Positions 16,768-26,288 of a stretch of DNA of 64,000 bases are shown one piece after another. The number at the start of each line of letters is the position of its first letter. Positions within the stretch are counted from its first letter, which is position 1. A program made the position numbers and the translations under genes. The stretch spans positions 124,001 to 188,000 of the forward strand of contig UQDS01000001.1 of assembly GCA_900539865.1 (NCBI GenBank). Reading direction: 5' to 3'. This DNA comes from an uncultured Mollicutes bacterium. GTDB taxonomy: Bacteria > Bacillota_I > Bacilli_A > RFN20 > CAG-288. The notes beneath the pieces were generated by a model that saw only the letters and a program-made list of their open reading frames with translations, did not search any database and was not told the origin of the DNA.

Positions 16768-19095
16768 CTATTTACGCTGTATCAACGTATCTGCATTGAA
16801 GGAATTTTCTTCGCATATCGTTGATTGTGGAATGGTAATCTCTTTAATTTGTGTCCCAAAGAAAGACTTAAAACCGATATAAGATACACTGTCAGGAATA
16901 TTCAATTCCTTTAAATTCGTATTAGTAAAAGCTTTGCTTCCGATGTACTTTAATCCCTCGTTCAAAGTTAAGGTCTCCAATTGACTGCGGGTAGAATAAG
17001 ATAATAAATCTCCATCAGCAATGCCTGTTGTCCCTTCTTTTACAACAAAATTTTTAATGAAGTCACTCGTGACATTCTCGACAGCTAACAACCAATTACC
17101 ATAATAAAGAGCGTTTTGATAATAATTATTTCTATCTTTGTAAATGGCAGTTCCATAAAACGCATTCAAACCTATTTTTTTGACACTGTTTGGAATATTA
17201 ACCTTACTGATATTATTACTATATGCAAAAGAAAGATCACTAAGCACTTCTACACTTTCAGGAAGTTTTACTTCTGTCAAAGAGGTAAGTTGAGAAAAAA
17301 CACTCTTAGCGATAACTTTTGTACCTTCATTGACAATGTATGAATTCGCGTTAAAATCCTTTTTTAGCGTAATCAAGTAATGATCGACATATAAACCATT
17401 GTTGGTCCAATTGGACTGATCTTGATATAATTTGGTTTCGTTAAAGATGGTTTTAGAAATCGACATTGTTTTCTTTGGTAAAGTTGCTTTTGTTAAATTT
17501 GTACATTTATAAAAGACATAATCTTCATCGAGATTCTCTAAAGTATCAGGTAAATTAACCTCTGTTAGCGAAGTGCAACCTTCAAAGGCAGAGCGAAAAA
17601 TATTTCTAACATTACCAAAAGATACATTTATTAATTTCTTATTATTGAGGAAAGCTTCGTTGCCGATAGAACGTAAATTTTTCAGAGCTATGAATTCCTG
17701 CAGTGAACAATTTGCAAAACTATTTGCATTGATATAAGCGATAGAGTCAATAAATTTAATTTCGCTTAAGTTAGTACAATTTTCAAAACAACTGCTTGGA
17801 ATCGTGTTGACTTTTTCTCCTTGTAAAGTTACTTTCTTTAAATTTACCGCGTTTTTAAAAGAAGCATAGCCAAGATTTTTTAAAGTTTTTGGCAATGTCA
17901 CTTCTTCGATTACCTCGTTATCTGCAAACAATGAAGAAGCAAGACCGAGAACCTCTTTCCCGTCGATTTGCTCTGGGACATTGACGACCTTTGAAGTCAA
18001 ATCATTGTATTTGACAATCACACCAGAAGCATCTATTTCAAAGGGCGCTTTGACAATCTCATTTTCTTTATATTTTGCATATAAAGTAATATTTTGAGTA
18101 AGGACCAACGGGAAGCTTGCTTTATTTGACAAATTGGAATCAAAAAACCATCCAAGGAAAATATAATTCTCTTTCACAGGTGTCGGCGCTTCATTTAAAA
18201 CTGTTCCTTCAAAGGGTTTTAAGGGTAAACCACCATTGGTTTCAAAACTTACAATGTACGTGTTTTGTACAAATTGTCCATAGACATCAAGAGAATCTTT
18301 TAACTCGTGCTCTATATAATAGGAAATATCAAATTTTTCTTGATAAGTTTAATCTAAAAACCATCCCTGGAAGGTATAACCTTGCTTTTGGGGATCGTTT
18401 GGCAAAGTTAGCGTTTCATTTCCATTTGTCAAAATCTGATGATACAAATCATCATCGACATAGAAATTGATCTGTTTTTGGATAGGAACAAGTTCACTTT
18501 CCTTAGAAAACTTAGCAAAGACGTCTAAAGAATCCTCTAAAGGATGCGTCTCATAATATTGAATATTAAAAGGAGTTGCATACGTATTTTCTAAGAACCA
18601 ACCAGCAAAACGATGTTCTTTCTTTTCGGGGGCTTTAGGTAATGACAAAGGTTCATTTCCATTGGTTAAAATTTGAAAATACAAATTATCATCTACATAG
18701 AAATTGATCTGTTTTTCAATATCTGTCGCATCGATTGTTGATTCAAATTTTGCATAAATATTGATGTCTTTTGTGATTTCTTTATGTAAAAAAGAGTCTT
18801 CTTTAAAGGCGTTGGTATAATCTTTTTCAAAATACCATCCTTCAAATGAATAATTTTCTTTGATTGGATCTTTGGGCATCTCAATCATTTCATATCCGTT
18901 GCTTTTTATTGTCGCATAAATCTCATTATCGACATAAAATAAAAGTTGATGCTTCACTTCTTCAGCAGAAGATTCCCCTTGGCTAACGGGAGGTTTTTCA
19001 TCGCTTATCGACGTTTTACCCTCACTGGCACAGGAAACCAAACTTGCGGTCATACAAATACTTGTTATTGCAAATATAAAATTTTTCTTTCTCAT
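16768..19095 (-). pseudogene. surface lipoprotein with InlB-type and BspA-type repeats, split by one in-frame stop
   Basis: The frame runs from MRKKNF at 19095 to 16768 (775 residues) and is interrupted only by a TAA at 18351-18349, codon 249. It has a lipoprotein signal (lipobox LVSC, Cys22), four InlB-type repeats of about 65-70 residues ending GWF/GWY (near residues 51-118, 131-197, 210-279 and 283-345), then about ten BspA-type leucine-rich repeats to the end. Repeat 3 reads GWFLD-stop-TY where repeat 2 has GWFLENTY, so one base change explains the break. Start support is GGAGAAATT. Intact, it would be a cell-surface adhesin-like protein. A restart at 18177 would lack the signal peptide. 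Confidence 0.85.
18160..18945 (-). repeat. four tandem InlB B-type (Listeria-Bacteroides) repeats
   Basis: Four protein repeats of about 67 residues. At DNA level, copies 2 and 3 remain similar, with a near-identical block (AGAAATTGATCTGTTTTT) at about 18460 and again 230 bases later at about 18690. Such tracts can expand or contract by recombination. Confidence 0.8.
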
Positions 19096-19287
19096 AATTT
19101 CTCCGCGCAACAATATTACAATATTTTTGTTTTAAATAAAAATATATTGTTTTTTTAGAAATAAAAATAAACAAACCTTTAAAACTGTTTCAAATACAAC
19201 AAAAGAAACATTTGTACTTGAAAGATTCCTTACCTCTGTCTTAATTAGAAACACACTAACGTAAACATATTATCTTTTATTTGAATA

Positions 19288-19348
19288 TAAAAAGACAGGA
19301 ACGATCCGCATCTCATGAACTGTGAGAAACTCTGGGGTCCTGTCTTTG
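19288..19348 (-). terminator. terminator after pilin-like pseudogene
   Basis: The minus-strand stem AAAGACAGGA / TCCTGTCTTT flanks an inner GAGTTTCTCAC / ATGAGATGC segment and is followed by TTTTTATA. It lies 50 bases after the stop at 19398. Confidence 0.75.
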
Positions 19349-19397
19349 CGTTTTAATTTAATTTATTTAACTTTAATGTAATTAAATTCGTTTACAA

Positions 19398-20878
19398 TTA
19401 AACCAACTTTGTGATCAAAATATTATCTAAATCTTCAAATTGATCAATTGGGAACAAAGCACAATTTAAACCGACTTGTTTGTTATCAATGTTGTAATTT
19501 TCAATCTCAGCTTTACTGGCATCATGCTTGAATGTGGGGTTTATATTAAATAATTTTGCGGTAGGAAGCAATTGATAATGATCTCCATAATCAGCAAGAC
19601 CGGCAACAATCTTAGTGCTTTTCTTCACATGATAAGTACTCTCGCAGTGACTTACTATCATGTTTGGTGTAAATTCAACTTCTTTCGTTTCTACACCTGT
19701 GATTGGCAACGAAACATTATTTAAAGTTGTATTAGTTAAAATAACATTGTCTTTAATTCTTTGAATTGCTTTATTTGGATCGGTTTTCTCACTTTCGCTA
19801 TATTTACCTAATTCAACGATAGAACCGATCAAACCTGCGTTTTGTCCCCAAAATGCACTGACAGTTGAATCTGAAATTGAAGAATTGGTAATTTCTACCT
19901 TAACTGTATCTGTATCATTTGGAGCATATAAACCGATTACTCTTCCTATAAAACCACCGATAAATTGTGCACCTGATATAGTAGAGTTTGTAATATGAAC
20001 ATTATCAATTGTTACACTAGAGTTAGCGTAAACTTGTCCAATAAGCAAGCCGACGCCTAAACCCTTACTGGGATCAGCAACCGTTTCTAAAGCATTAAAA
20101 TTTACATTTCTAATTGTGACATTATGATTTTTTACCGTTGGGATAAGACCATAAGAATATTTCCATTCGATACCGCCACTATCTGGACTGATAAAATCAT
20201 TTTTATAATTTGTAATACCGCTAATAGTGGGTACTTTTCTAGCAGTACTAGAGCCTTCAATGATGATATCTTTGCTTTCTGCATCAAAATTCAAACCACT
20301 CACACCATATAAATCAATATCGTTTGCCACTTGAATAGTAACACTATCGCTATACTTTGTTTTGTCATTTTTGATGTTATCCATCAAATCGAATAATTCA
20401 TTTCCGTTCTCGATGATAGCTTTTGTGATTTTATTATCTGATCCGACTTCTGTGACATAATCAGTATCTTTTGCGATCTCACCCGACAAAGAAAAAAGAG
20501 TACCAGGCTCATATGTATAATTTTCTAAGTCAGTAGGATATATAATATTTTTTGTTTCTTCGTCTAAAATGACGATTTTATTAACAGTTTTAAACCAATA
20601 AAATCCCGTTCCCTTCTTCAAAGTTTGATAATCTTTTGCGTTTAAACCATTAGCGTCAAAAACCTCATAAACTTCTAAAATTGAATCAATTTGATCCTCA
20701 ACATTTTGTGTCTGTAACACTGTATTCATCTGAGTGACCGCTTGTTCATCAGCAGATGTTTTAGCTTTGTTGGTAAATCCTAAGTATCCAACAACAGAGA
20801 CAGAAGCTAAGATTGCTAAGATTGCAATTACGACTAAAAGCTCAACTAACGTGAAGCCTTTTTCTTTTTCAGTTTCAT
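19398..20878 (-). pseudogene. type IV pilin-like (prepilin) surface protein, frameshifted at the N-terminus
   Basis: AAAGGAGG precedes an ATG at 20878 that reads only ten codons (MKLKKKKASR) before a stop. In the -1 frame, from about 20858, the reading is GFTLVELLVVIAILAILA, the class III prepilin signal and helix, and it stays open to 19398. One extra A in the A5-G-A5-G run at 20869-20857 would join them. After the helix, about 460 residues include a GLUG-like beta-helix stretch (VGLLIGQVYANSSVTIDN; GGFIGRVIGL). The protein is therefore broken, or needs -1 ribosomal slippage. The ATG at 20729 lies inside the mature protein and is not a real start. No pilus assembly genes are in the window. 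Confidence 0.8.
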
Positions 20879-21414
20879 TTTTCCTCCTTTGTGTTAGCTT
20901 TTTTATACTTCATATAGAACTCACATATAGACTGAATACTAGTTGTATACATTTGTCCTATAATCGCACTTATTGTAACCCCCTCCCTGCACTTTTGTCA
21001 ATGTTCCTTTGTCCTACCGCTAACATATATTTTTAACGCAATATAACTTCTTTTTTTATACTTAAAATAATTAAACTTTTAATAGAAAAATATATTTTTA
21101 GTGATCAAAAAAAGGTTTAGATTAGAAATTTTTCAAAACTAAAATCTCCCAAACAATTATTTTTTCTTTTATTTGTCAAATACTTTTTACCAATTGATTA
21201 ACTATAAATTTAAATAAATGATAGCATCACAAAACATTGATATATTTTTCGCTTACATGAACGATTATTATTTTCCAACTTTAACTTTTTCATTTTTTTC
21301 ACCAACCAATCAACTCGGTATTCCATAATGTTTAGTTCAAGATTATCATTAGATACCTTGTAATCATTTTTTACATTTTATAAAATTGAGATTGCCAATC
21401 AAAGGAGGAATAAT
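20879..21414. other. AT-rich divergent intergenic region
   Basis: About 535 bases between the divergent pilin-like and alcohol dehydrogenase genes, extremely rich in A and T. It holds the AAAGGAGG ribosome binding sites of both genes (20883-20890 and 21400-21408) and presumably both promoters. I see no gene, tRNA or clear hairpin in it. Confidence 0.5.
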
Positions 21415-22476
21415 ATGAAAGGTTACGGAATGTTAGGTGTTAACCAACCCGGTTGGATTGAAAAAGAAAAGCCGGTTATTGGTCCTTTAGATGCGTTATT
21501 ACGTCCAATTGCAGTTGCCCCCTGTTCTTCTGACACACACGTTTTACACGGTGGTTCTGGGCCGAGAGAAAATCTTATCTTAGGTCATGAAGCTATCGGT
21601 GAAGTAGTGGAAGTAGGTGCATTAGTCAAAGACTTTAAACCTGGTGATAGAGTCGTTGTTCCTTGTGTCACACCTGATTGGAATCAATTGGGAATTCAAC
21701 AGCGTGGTAGCAATAATGCTCACGATGCTCGTGCGATGGGAAGTTTTAAATTCTTGAGTTCTAAAGATGGTGTATTTGCTGAGTTTTTCACCGTTAATAA
21801 TGCAGATGCTAATTTAGTCATATTACCAGAAGATGTTTCTGTCGACGCCGCCTTAATGGCTGTTGATATGATGTCTACCGGCTTCTATGGTGTTGAAATG
21901 GCTGATGTTCAACTTGGTGATAGCGTTGTTGTTTTCGGCATCGGTCCTGTCGGTTTAATGGCTGTTGCTGGTGCAAAATTAAGAGGCGCTGGACGCATTT
22001 ATGCTATCGGTACAAGACCGAATTGTGCAGCTTTAGCAAGAGAGTATGGTGCTACCGATATTATCAGCTATAAGGATGGCGATCTCGTGCAACAAATCTT
22101 AGCCAAAGAAGGTGGCCAAGTGGACCGTGTTATCATCGCTGGTGGCAATTGCCAAACAATGAATCAAGCGTTGATGCTTGTGAAAAACAACGGAGTTATT
22201 TCAAATATCAATTTCTTTGATGTGACTGATTCCTTTAATACCCCTGCCTATCTTTGGGGCCTTGGTATGTCGGATGTCACTATCAGAGGTGGTTTCTGTC
22301 CTGGTGGTGCCTTAAGAATGAAGAAAATGCTCAACCTCATCCAGGCAAATAGAGTCCACCCTGAAAAGTTATTAAATTATCAATACGAAGGTTTCGAAAA
22401 AATCGAAGAAGCTTTCAAAGCAATGGACGAAAAGCCGAGAGATTTAATCAAACCGGTCGTCCATATTCATTGGTAA
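21415..22476 (+). CDS. adh: zinc-dependent, NADP-type secondary alcohol (isopropanol) dehydrogenase
   Basis: A 353-residue medium-chain dehydrogenase very close to the Clostridium beijerinckii and Thermoanaerobacter brockii NADP-dependent secondary alcohol dehydrogenases. It shows MKGYGMLGVNQPGWIEKEKP, zinc residues Cys37, His58 and the Asp of AVDMMSTGF, and the Rossmann motif FGIGPVGLMA. The GTRP segment after the second beta strand places an Arg that binds the NADP phosphate. The four-cysteine structural zinc loop is absent, as in that subfamily. It interconverts ketones or aldehydes with secondary alcohols. It has its own ribosome binding site and terminator and appears monocistronic. Confidence 0.93.
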   Translation: MKGYGMLGVNQPGWIEKEKPVIGPLDALLRPIAVAPCSSDTHVLHGGSGPRENLILGHEAIGEVVEVGALVKDFKPGDRVVVPCVTPDWNQLGIQQRGSNNAHDARAMGSFKFLSSKDGVFAEFFTVNNADANLVILPEDVSVDAALMAVDMMSTGFYGVEMADVQLGDSVVVFGIGPVGLMAVAGAKLRGAGRIYAIGTRPNCAALAREYGATDIISYKDGDLVQQILAKEGGQVDRVIIAGGNCQTMNQALMLVKNNGVISNINFFDVTDSFNTPAYLWGLGMSDVTIRGGFCPGGALRMKKMLNLIQANRVHPEKLLNYQYEGFEKIEEAFKAMDEKPRDLIKPVVHIHW

Positions 22477-22512
22477 ACATAGCTACTAATTTCATTTAGA
22501 TATCAATAGTTT

Positions 22513-22565
22513 AACAGGATATCAGAGTAAATGTTTAATCAACCATTTGCTGATATCCTGTTTTT
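22513..22565 (+). terminator. terminator after alcohol dehydrogenase gene
   Basis: ACAGGATATCAG / CTGATATCCTGT pair around a 24-base loop, followed by TTTTTG. Confidence 0.8.
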
Positions 22566-22987
22566 GTTTGTTGAAATTTGAAACTACTAATTTTCTTTAG
22601 AATACTTCCGTCGATAGATAAAATATATTTAAATTATTTCATATTATGCGAAAATCATATTGATAGCCGACAATATCATTTTTCAATCTAAACTAAATTA
22701 TGTTAGTTTGTTTCAATTTTAGATAAAGAATCAACCTATCATTATCTCTTTTTTTGACAGGAAAAGCCTACGGATCTTTCTATAATTGATGCAAAATATA
22801 AGGAATAAAAAGGGCATAATACACGCCATACCAAAAGGGTATATTACACCCTTTGACAAATTAAAGGTAGTCAAATTCAACTATTGTTTTTTTCGTATTA
22901 ACTACAACATTTCTCTACTTGACTATACTGTCCAAAACGCGATGAAACCTTAAGAAAGACAACATTCTTTTTAAGTTGTATAAGAAA
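22566..22987. other. intergenic region without recognisable gene
   Basis: About 420 AT-rich bases downstream of two convergent genes. Stop codons occur in all frames. There is a short stretch with ACACCATACCAAAAGGGTAT repeating parts of itself (22837-22860). I see no RNA gene. Confidence 0.4.
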
Positions 22988-23497
22988 TTAAGCAATTATC
23001 GATTCGCTATAATATGTTGATCCTGTTCCCTCAGACACAAATATAACTTTTTCATTGCCAGAGAAGACACAATATACAATTTTACCTTCTTCTAATCTTT
23101 CCGTATTGTGATTTACACTATAATGAACATCTTGCCAAGTGTAATAAGCTAAGATGGAGCCGTCCTTTAAATAATCCCAATCAAAATCAATGTAATAGTC
23201 ATCTACAAAAGGATCAACTTCGTCATTAGGAACATCAAAATAAACCTGATAAGTTATTTTTCCAGTGTTATCACTATTAAAAATTATTGAATCTTCAGTA
23301 TATTTACCATTGTCAACATCGTAACCTTTCATTTCAGCTAAACATGCATTACCATAATATTTTTGACCAATGGCAATCTTACTTTCAATATTGCTTTCAA
23401 CCTTACTTTCCTTAGAATCATTACAATTAGAATCATTACAAGAAGTAAGGGCAAATATAGAAACTATAGCACCCAATAAAATTAAACTTTTTCTCAT
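22988..23497 (-). CDS. orphan small lipoprotein
   Basis: A 169-residue predicted lipoprotein of unknown function. The signal peptide MRKSLILLGAIVSIFALTSC gives Cys20 as the lipidation site. A low-complexity linker follows (NDSNCNDSKESK, then VESNIESK), and then a beta-rich domain of about 120 residues with many Asp and Tyr (KGYDVDNGKYTEDSIIF; DDYYIDFDWDYLKDGS). GAGGAA lies 8 bases before the start. It is flanked by an empty stretch and a decayed gene, so it is probably accessory. No family recognised. Confidence 0.7.
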   Translation of the reverse strand: MRKSLILLGAIVSIFALTSCNDSNCNDSKESKVESNIESKIAIGQKYYGNACLAEMKGYDVDNGKYTEDSIIFNSDNTGKITYQVYFDVPNDEVDPFVDDYYIDFDWDYLKDGSILAYYTWQDVHYSVNHNTERLEEGKIVYCVFSGNEKVIFVSEGTGSTYYSESIIA

Positions 23498-23701
23498 AAA
23501 TTAATTCCTCGTTATTACTTAAAATTATATCACTCCGCCGAAAACTAACAAACAAATTTATTTGCTACTTTCTACTTTCTCTTCATTTGCGTCATTGTGG
23601 ATGCCATTTGTAATTCAATCGTGGATATGCTCCTCGTTATTAAAAGACCACATGAAATCGTCCATCACCTTTAGTGCTAAATTCTATGTTCGATTAATGC
23701 G

Positions 23702-24120
23702 TCACTCATGACGCATCACCTCTTTTAATGTTTCTTCTAAATATTTAACGTGAAAGCCAAAGCCGTTATAGCAGATGTTGAAGTAATAGATCTTAGATAG
23801 CATTAGATCCCTAATTCATGGGTTCATGATTTCAATATCAGCCTTGACTTGTTTACCATCAAACAAGACTTCTATCTCTTCCTTAAAGTACTAAATAGGA
23901 GAGGCTTCATAACTATTGAGCATTTTCTAATCGTGCTCATCCATCTCGAATATTCCCTGCAGAACGATTGCCCCTTCTTCCTCTTAGATTGTTAAATAGT
24001 ACCTAATCCGAGAACGTAGTCTTTATGTAAGTACACTCTACTTTTTTAGCGTTAGGGCGCCTATGCTTCATTTAATTATGGTTAAGCTTTGATCTATAAG
24101 CCAAGTAATTCTTTTCATTA
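23702..24120 (-). pseudogene. decayed gamma-glutamylcyclotransferase-like (AIG2/GGCT) gene
   Basis: Reading the minus strand from about 24117 gives KNYLAYRSKLNHN-stop-MKHRRPNAKKVE, then after a frame change GIFEMDEHD-stop-KMLNSYEASPI, KEEIEVLFDGKQVKADIEIM and, near the end, NICYNGFGFHVKYLEETLKE. This follows the GGCT-like family order (YGSNL, PxA, the E of MDEHDE, the YEG motif, C-terminal GF/YLE). At least five internal stops and one frameshift are present, and no usable start is seen. The catalytic Glu region is still recognisable. It marks a gene lost fairly recently. Confidence 0.75.
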
Positions 24121-24301
24121 TCAGTTGATTCTTCCGAGTGATTTTTGTCATCATTTTGCCACATTTTCAGACATTCTCACCTAAAACACAAGCTCAAATA
24201 AATTAATATTCTCTAAATTGTAGTGAAAACACCGCCTAAATCTCTAATTTTGGATAAAAAGAAAAAATCTCTGATTTTATATCAGAGATATACTTTTATC
24301 A

Positions 24302-24390
24302 TGGCGGAGCGTCAGGGATTTGAACCCTGGCTAGGTTGCCCTACTTCCGGTTTTCGAAACCGGTCCCTTCAGCCTCTTGGGTAACGCTCC
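24302..24390 (-). tRNA. tRNA-Ser (CGA)
   Basis: An 89-base tRNA with acceptor GGAGCGT/ACGCTCC, anticodon stem CCGGT/ACCGG with loop TTCGAAA (anticodon CGA), a long class II variable arm and an encoded CCA. It reads UCG codons. Confidence 0.95.
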
Positions 24391-24466
24391 AGTGAAATAA
24401 ATTATATCAAAAAGAAAGAGATTTGTCTTCTTTTTTTGTTATAATTTTAAGGATAGGAATAACAAT

Positions 24467-25423
24467 ATGGAAACAAGCAACGATTTAGAGAAAACAATTG
24501 AAATAGAACAAGATCAAAGCGTGGAACAAGAAGTTCTTCTCTGTCCCAAAGCTAAACATAGCATCAAAATAGAACTGCTAACTTCTTTTAGCATTGTTCT
24601 TTTTGTTTCCTTAATTGGCACATTACTTGGTTCTCTTTTTCCTCTTAAGATGGATGAAGTAATTGACTTTACTTACTCCTCTGGAAAAGTTTTCACCTTT
24701 GCACCTAGCTTTGCTATCGCAGCCACTTGTATAGGTTTTATTGTCACCTTCTTAAGTATTCTTTCTCTAACTTTAATTAGGCCGAGCGGAATTACTCCAC
24801 TGCTTGGAAAACGTGGTAAAAATCTTATATTTCTCTCTTTATTAAGCATCTTTGGTGTCTTAGCTTATCTTGTCATTTCTCTTTTCCTGGCTGGTATGAA
24901 GATTTCACCTTACATGTCCATGTTTATCGCTGGCACCTTAGTAGCTATTTATGACACTTTTATTTATAAACTATATTTAGAAGAACGAACCTATTCTAAT
25001 CATCTTTTTTGGGAGATCTTTCGTTTTGCAATCGTCGGTTTAGTCGCCGCTGTCTTTGACTTCCTCTTATGCTTTATCTTTCAATTCTATGTCTTCCATG
25101 GTGGAAATGCATGGTATGTGACAGGTATTTCTACAGCGATGGGCTTTTGTTTAGGTGTAATCATCAATTATCTAATGTCCACATATATGGTATATAAGAA
25201 TACAAAAACAGATACATCTAAGACAATTAAAGGAATGGCCTTATTCTTAATTCTTGCAGTGATTGGTTTACTGATTGGTATAGGCATTCAATACTTATTC
25301 TATGATTATCTCAACCTCAAGGTGGGTGTTACTTTCTTTTCCTATCCGATTGTCTTTATCTTCCGCACACTGATTGTGATGGTCTACAATTATATTTCTA
25401 GAAAATTGTTCATCTATAAATAA
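24467..25423 (+). CDS. GtrA-like family membrane protein with extra N-terminal helices
   Basis: A 318-residue protein with about eight membrane helices. The last four (residues 185-318) form a GtrA-like domain: FRFAIVGLVAAVFDFLL, GFCLGVIINYLMSTYMVYK and a basic ending NYISRKLFIYK. The first 45 residues are cytoplasmic and acidic, and four further helices precede the GtrA part. GtrA/GtcA proteins are thought to move undecaprenyl-phosphate-linked sugars across the membrane for teichoic acid or polysaccharide glycosylation. YfhO and LtaS-like genes lie within 10 kb. The start at 24467 has AAGGATAGGA upstream and a TATAAT box near 24441. Confidence 0.8.
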   Translation: METSNDLEKTIEIEQDQSVEQEVLLCPKAKHSIKIELLTSFSIVLFVSLIGTLLGSLFPLKMDEVIDFTYSSGKVFTFAPSFAIAATCIGFIVTFLSILSLTLIRPSGITPLLGKRGKNLIFLSLLSIFGVLAYLVISLFLAGMKISPYMSMFIAGTLVAIYDTFIYKLYLEERTYSNHLFWEIFRFAIVGLVAAVFDFLLCFIFQFYVFHGGNAWYVTGISTAMGFCLGVIINYLMSTYMVYKNTKTDTSKTIKGMALFLILAVIGLLIGIGIQYLFYDYLNLKVGVTFFSYPIVFIFRTLIVMVYNYISRKLFIYK

Positions 25424-25435
25424 TTTTTAAAATAC

Positions 25436-25464
25436 TTGTATTCCCGGTTCAATTTAGGTATACT
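25436..25464 (+). promoter_or_regulatory. promoter of tRNA-Gly (TCC)
   Basis: TTGTAT, a 17-base spacer, then TATACT, ending 14 bases before the tRNA. Confidence 0.7.
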
Positions 25465-25478
25465 AATTGAGCCTTTTT

Positions 25479-25552
25479 GCAGGCGTAGTTCAATGGTAGA
25501 ACTTCAGCCTTCCAAGCTGATCACGCGGGTTCGATTCCCGTCGCCTGCTCCA
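25479..25552 (+). tRNA. tRNA-Gly (TCC)
   Basis: A 74-base tRNA with acceptor GCAGGCG/CGCCTGC, anticodon loop CTTCCAA (TCC) and an encoded CCA. Confidence 0.96.
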
Positions 25553-26195
25553 TCTTTGATAAATACCTATAATGTGTTAACATTGTAGGTTTTTTTCATA
25601 ATTTACAATTTGTACTCTGGATGACATATTCTTATTATTTGTAGTCTTAATATAGAACACAAAATGGGACAAATACTTTTCGTATCTTTCAGATAATAAT
25701 ATAAATGTGTCACTGACTAATCTCAGCATAATTTTTAATGAAGTCACTTTCAAAGGGAATATCAATTAAAAAAAGAAAAGAACAAGCCCTCGTTATGACT
25801 ATAGCTATTCTAATAACACCATGATGATTATCAATTTCTTTATAAAGTTTTCCCTATGGACAACGACATAAAAAGTGTTTTTCTAAGAATTTATGTATGA
25901 CTGTGCAATCAAAGAAAGTTTTCGTACAAAAAAGATTCAATAGCAAAGGGAAAACTAGAATGTAAATGACCATTATTAGACGACCATAACGATAGTGAAA
26001 GAAGAAATTATTCAAATCAAGAAACAAAAAAAGAGATTCAGCTCACTTAACAGCTATAGACACTTGTTTCATTAAAAAATTTGATATCTTTGATGAATTA
26101 CTAACACTTTTTCATTTAACAAATGACTTTTCTGTTTTTTTACAAATTAGTCAAAATGAAAAGTAAGCACTTAATCGTCTAAAACATAGATTGTA
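25553..26195. other. AT-rich stretch with no intact gene
   Basis: About 640 bases. The plus frame near 25840-26040 gives fragments such as YQFLYKVFPMDNDIKSVFLR and LLDDHNDSERRNYSNQ separated by stops, which may be the remains of a coding gene that I cannot identify. No RNA gene seen. Confidence 0.35.
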
Positions 26196-26197
26196 AG

Positions 26198-26226
26198 TTG
26201 AATACTTTTACCCTTTCATGTAGAAT
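26198..26226 (+). promoter_or_regulatory. promoter of LtaS-like gene
   Basis: TTGAAT, a 17-base spacer, then TAGAAT. The predicted transcript would start near 26233, giving a leader of about 55 bases before the ATG at 26289. Confidence 0.6.
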
Positions 26227-26288
26227 ATTATAACGCAGCTTATTCTTCTTGGTTGTCTACAACCGCTACCAAATATAACTGTTATTTC

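Noticed and set aside
16768..18177. A separate BspA-type gene starting at 18177
   Set aside because: It has no signal peptide and begins in the middle of an InlB-type repeat that continues in the same frame from upstream.
18160..18945. CRISPR-like repeats
   Set aside because: The repeats are about 200-230 bases, coding and in frame, not short repeats with unique spacers.
16768..19095. Stop-codon reassignment (TAA read as sense)
   Set aside because: All other long genes end cleanly at TAA, TGA or TAG, so a changed code cannot explain a single TAA.
20729..20729. ATG at 20729 as the true start of the beta-helix protein
   Set aside because: No ribosome binding site, and a prepilin signal sequence in the same frame continues 43 codons upstream.
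20734..21036. A 100-codon plus-strand open frame
   Set aside because: It is antisense to the prepilin signal region and promoter of the minus-strand gene, with no ribosome binding site.
21130..21414. A regulatory RNA upstream of the alcohol dehydrogenase gene
   Set aside because: The sequence is extremely AT-rich with no stable paired core or known motif.
25553..26195. A pseudogene in the stretch before the LtaS-like gene
   Set aside because: Fragments of open frame exist, but I could not match them to any family, so it is recorded only as an AT-rich region.
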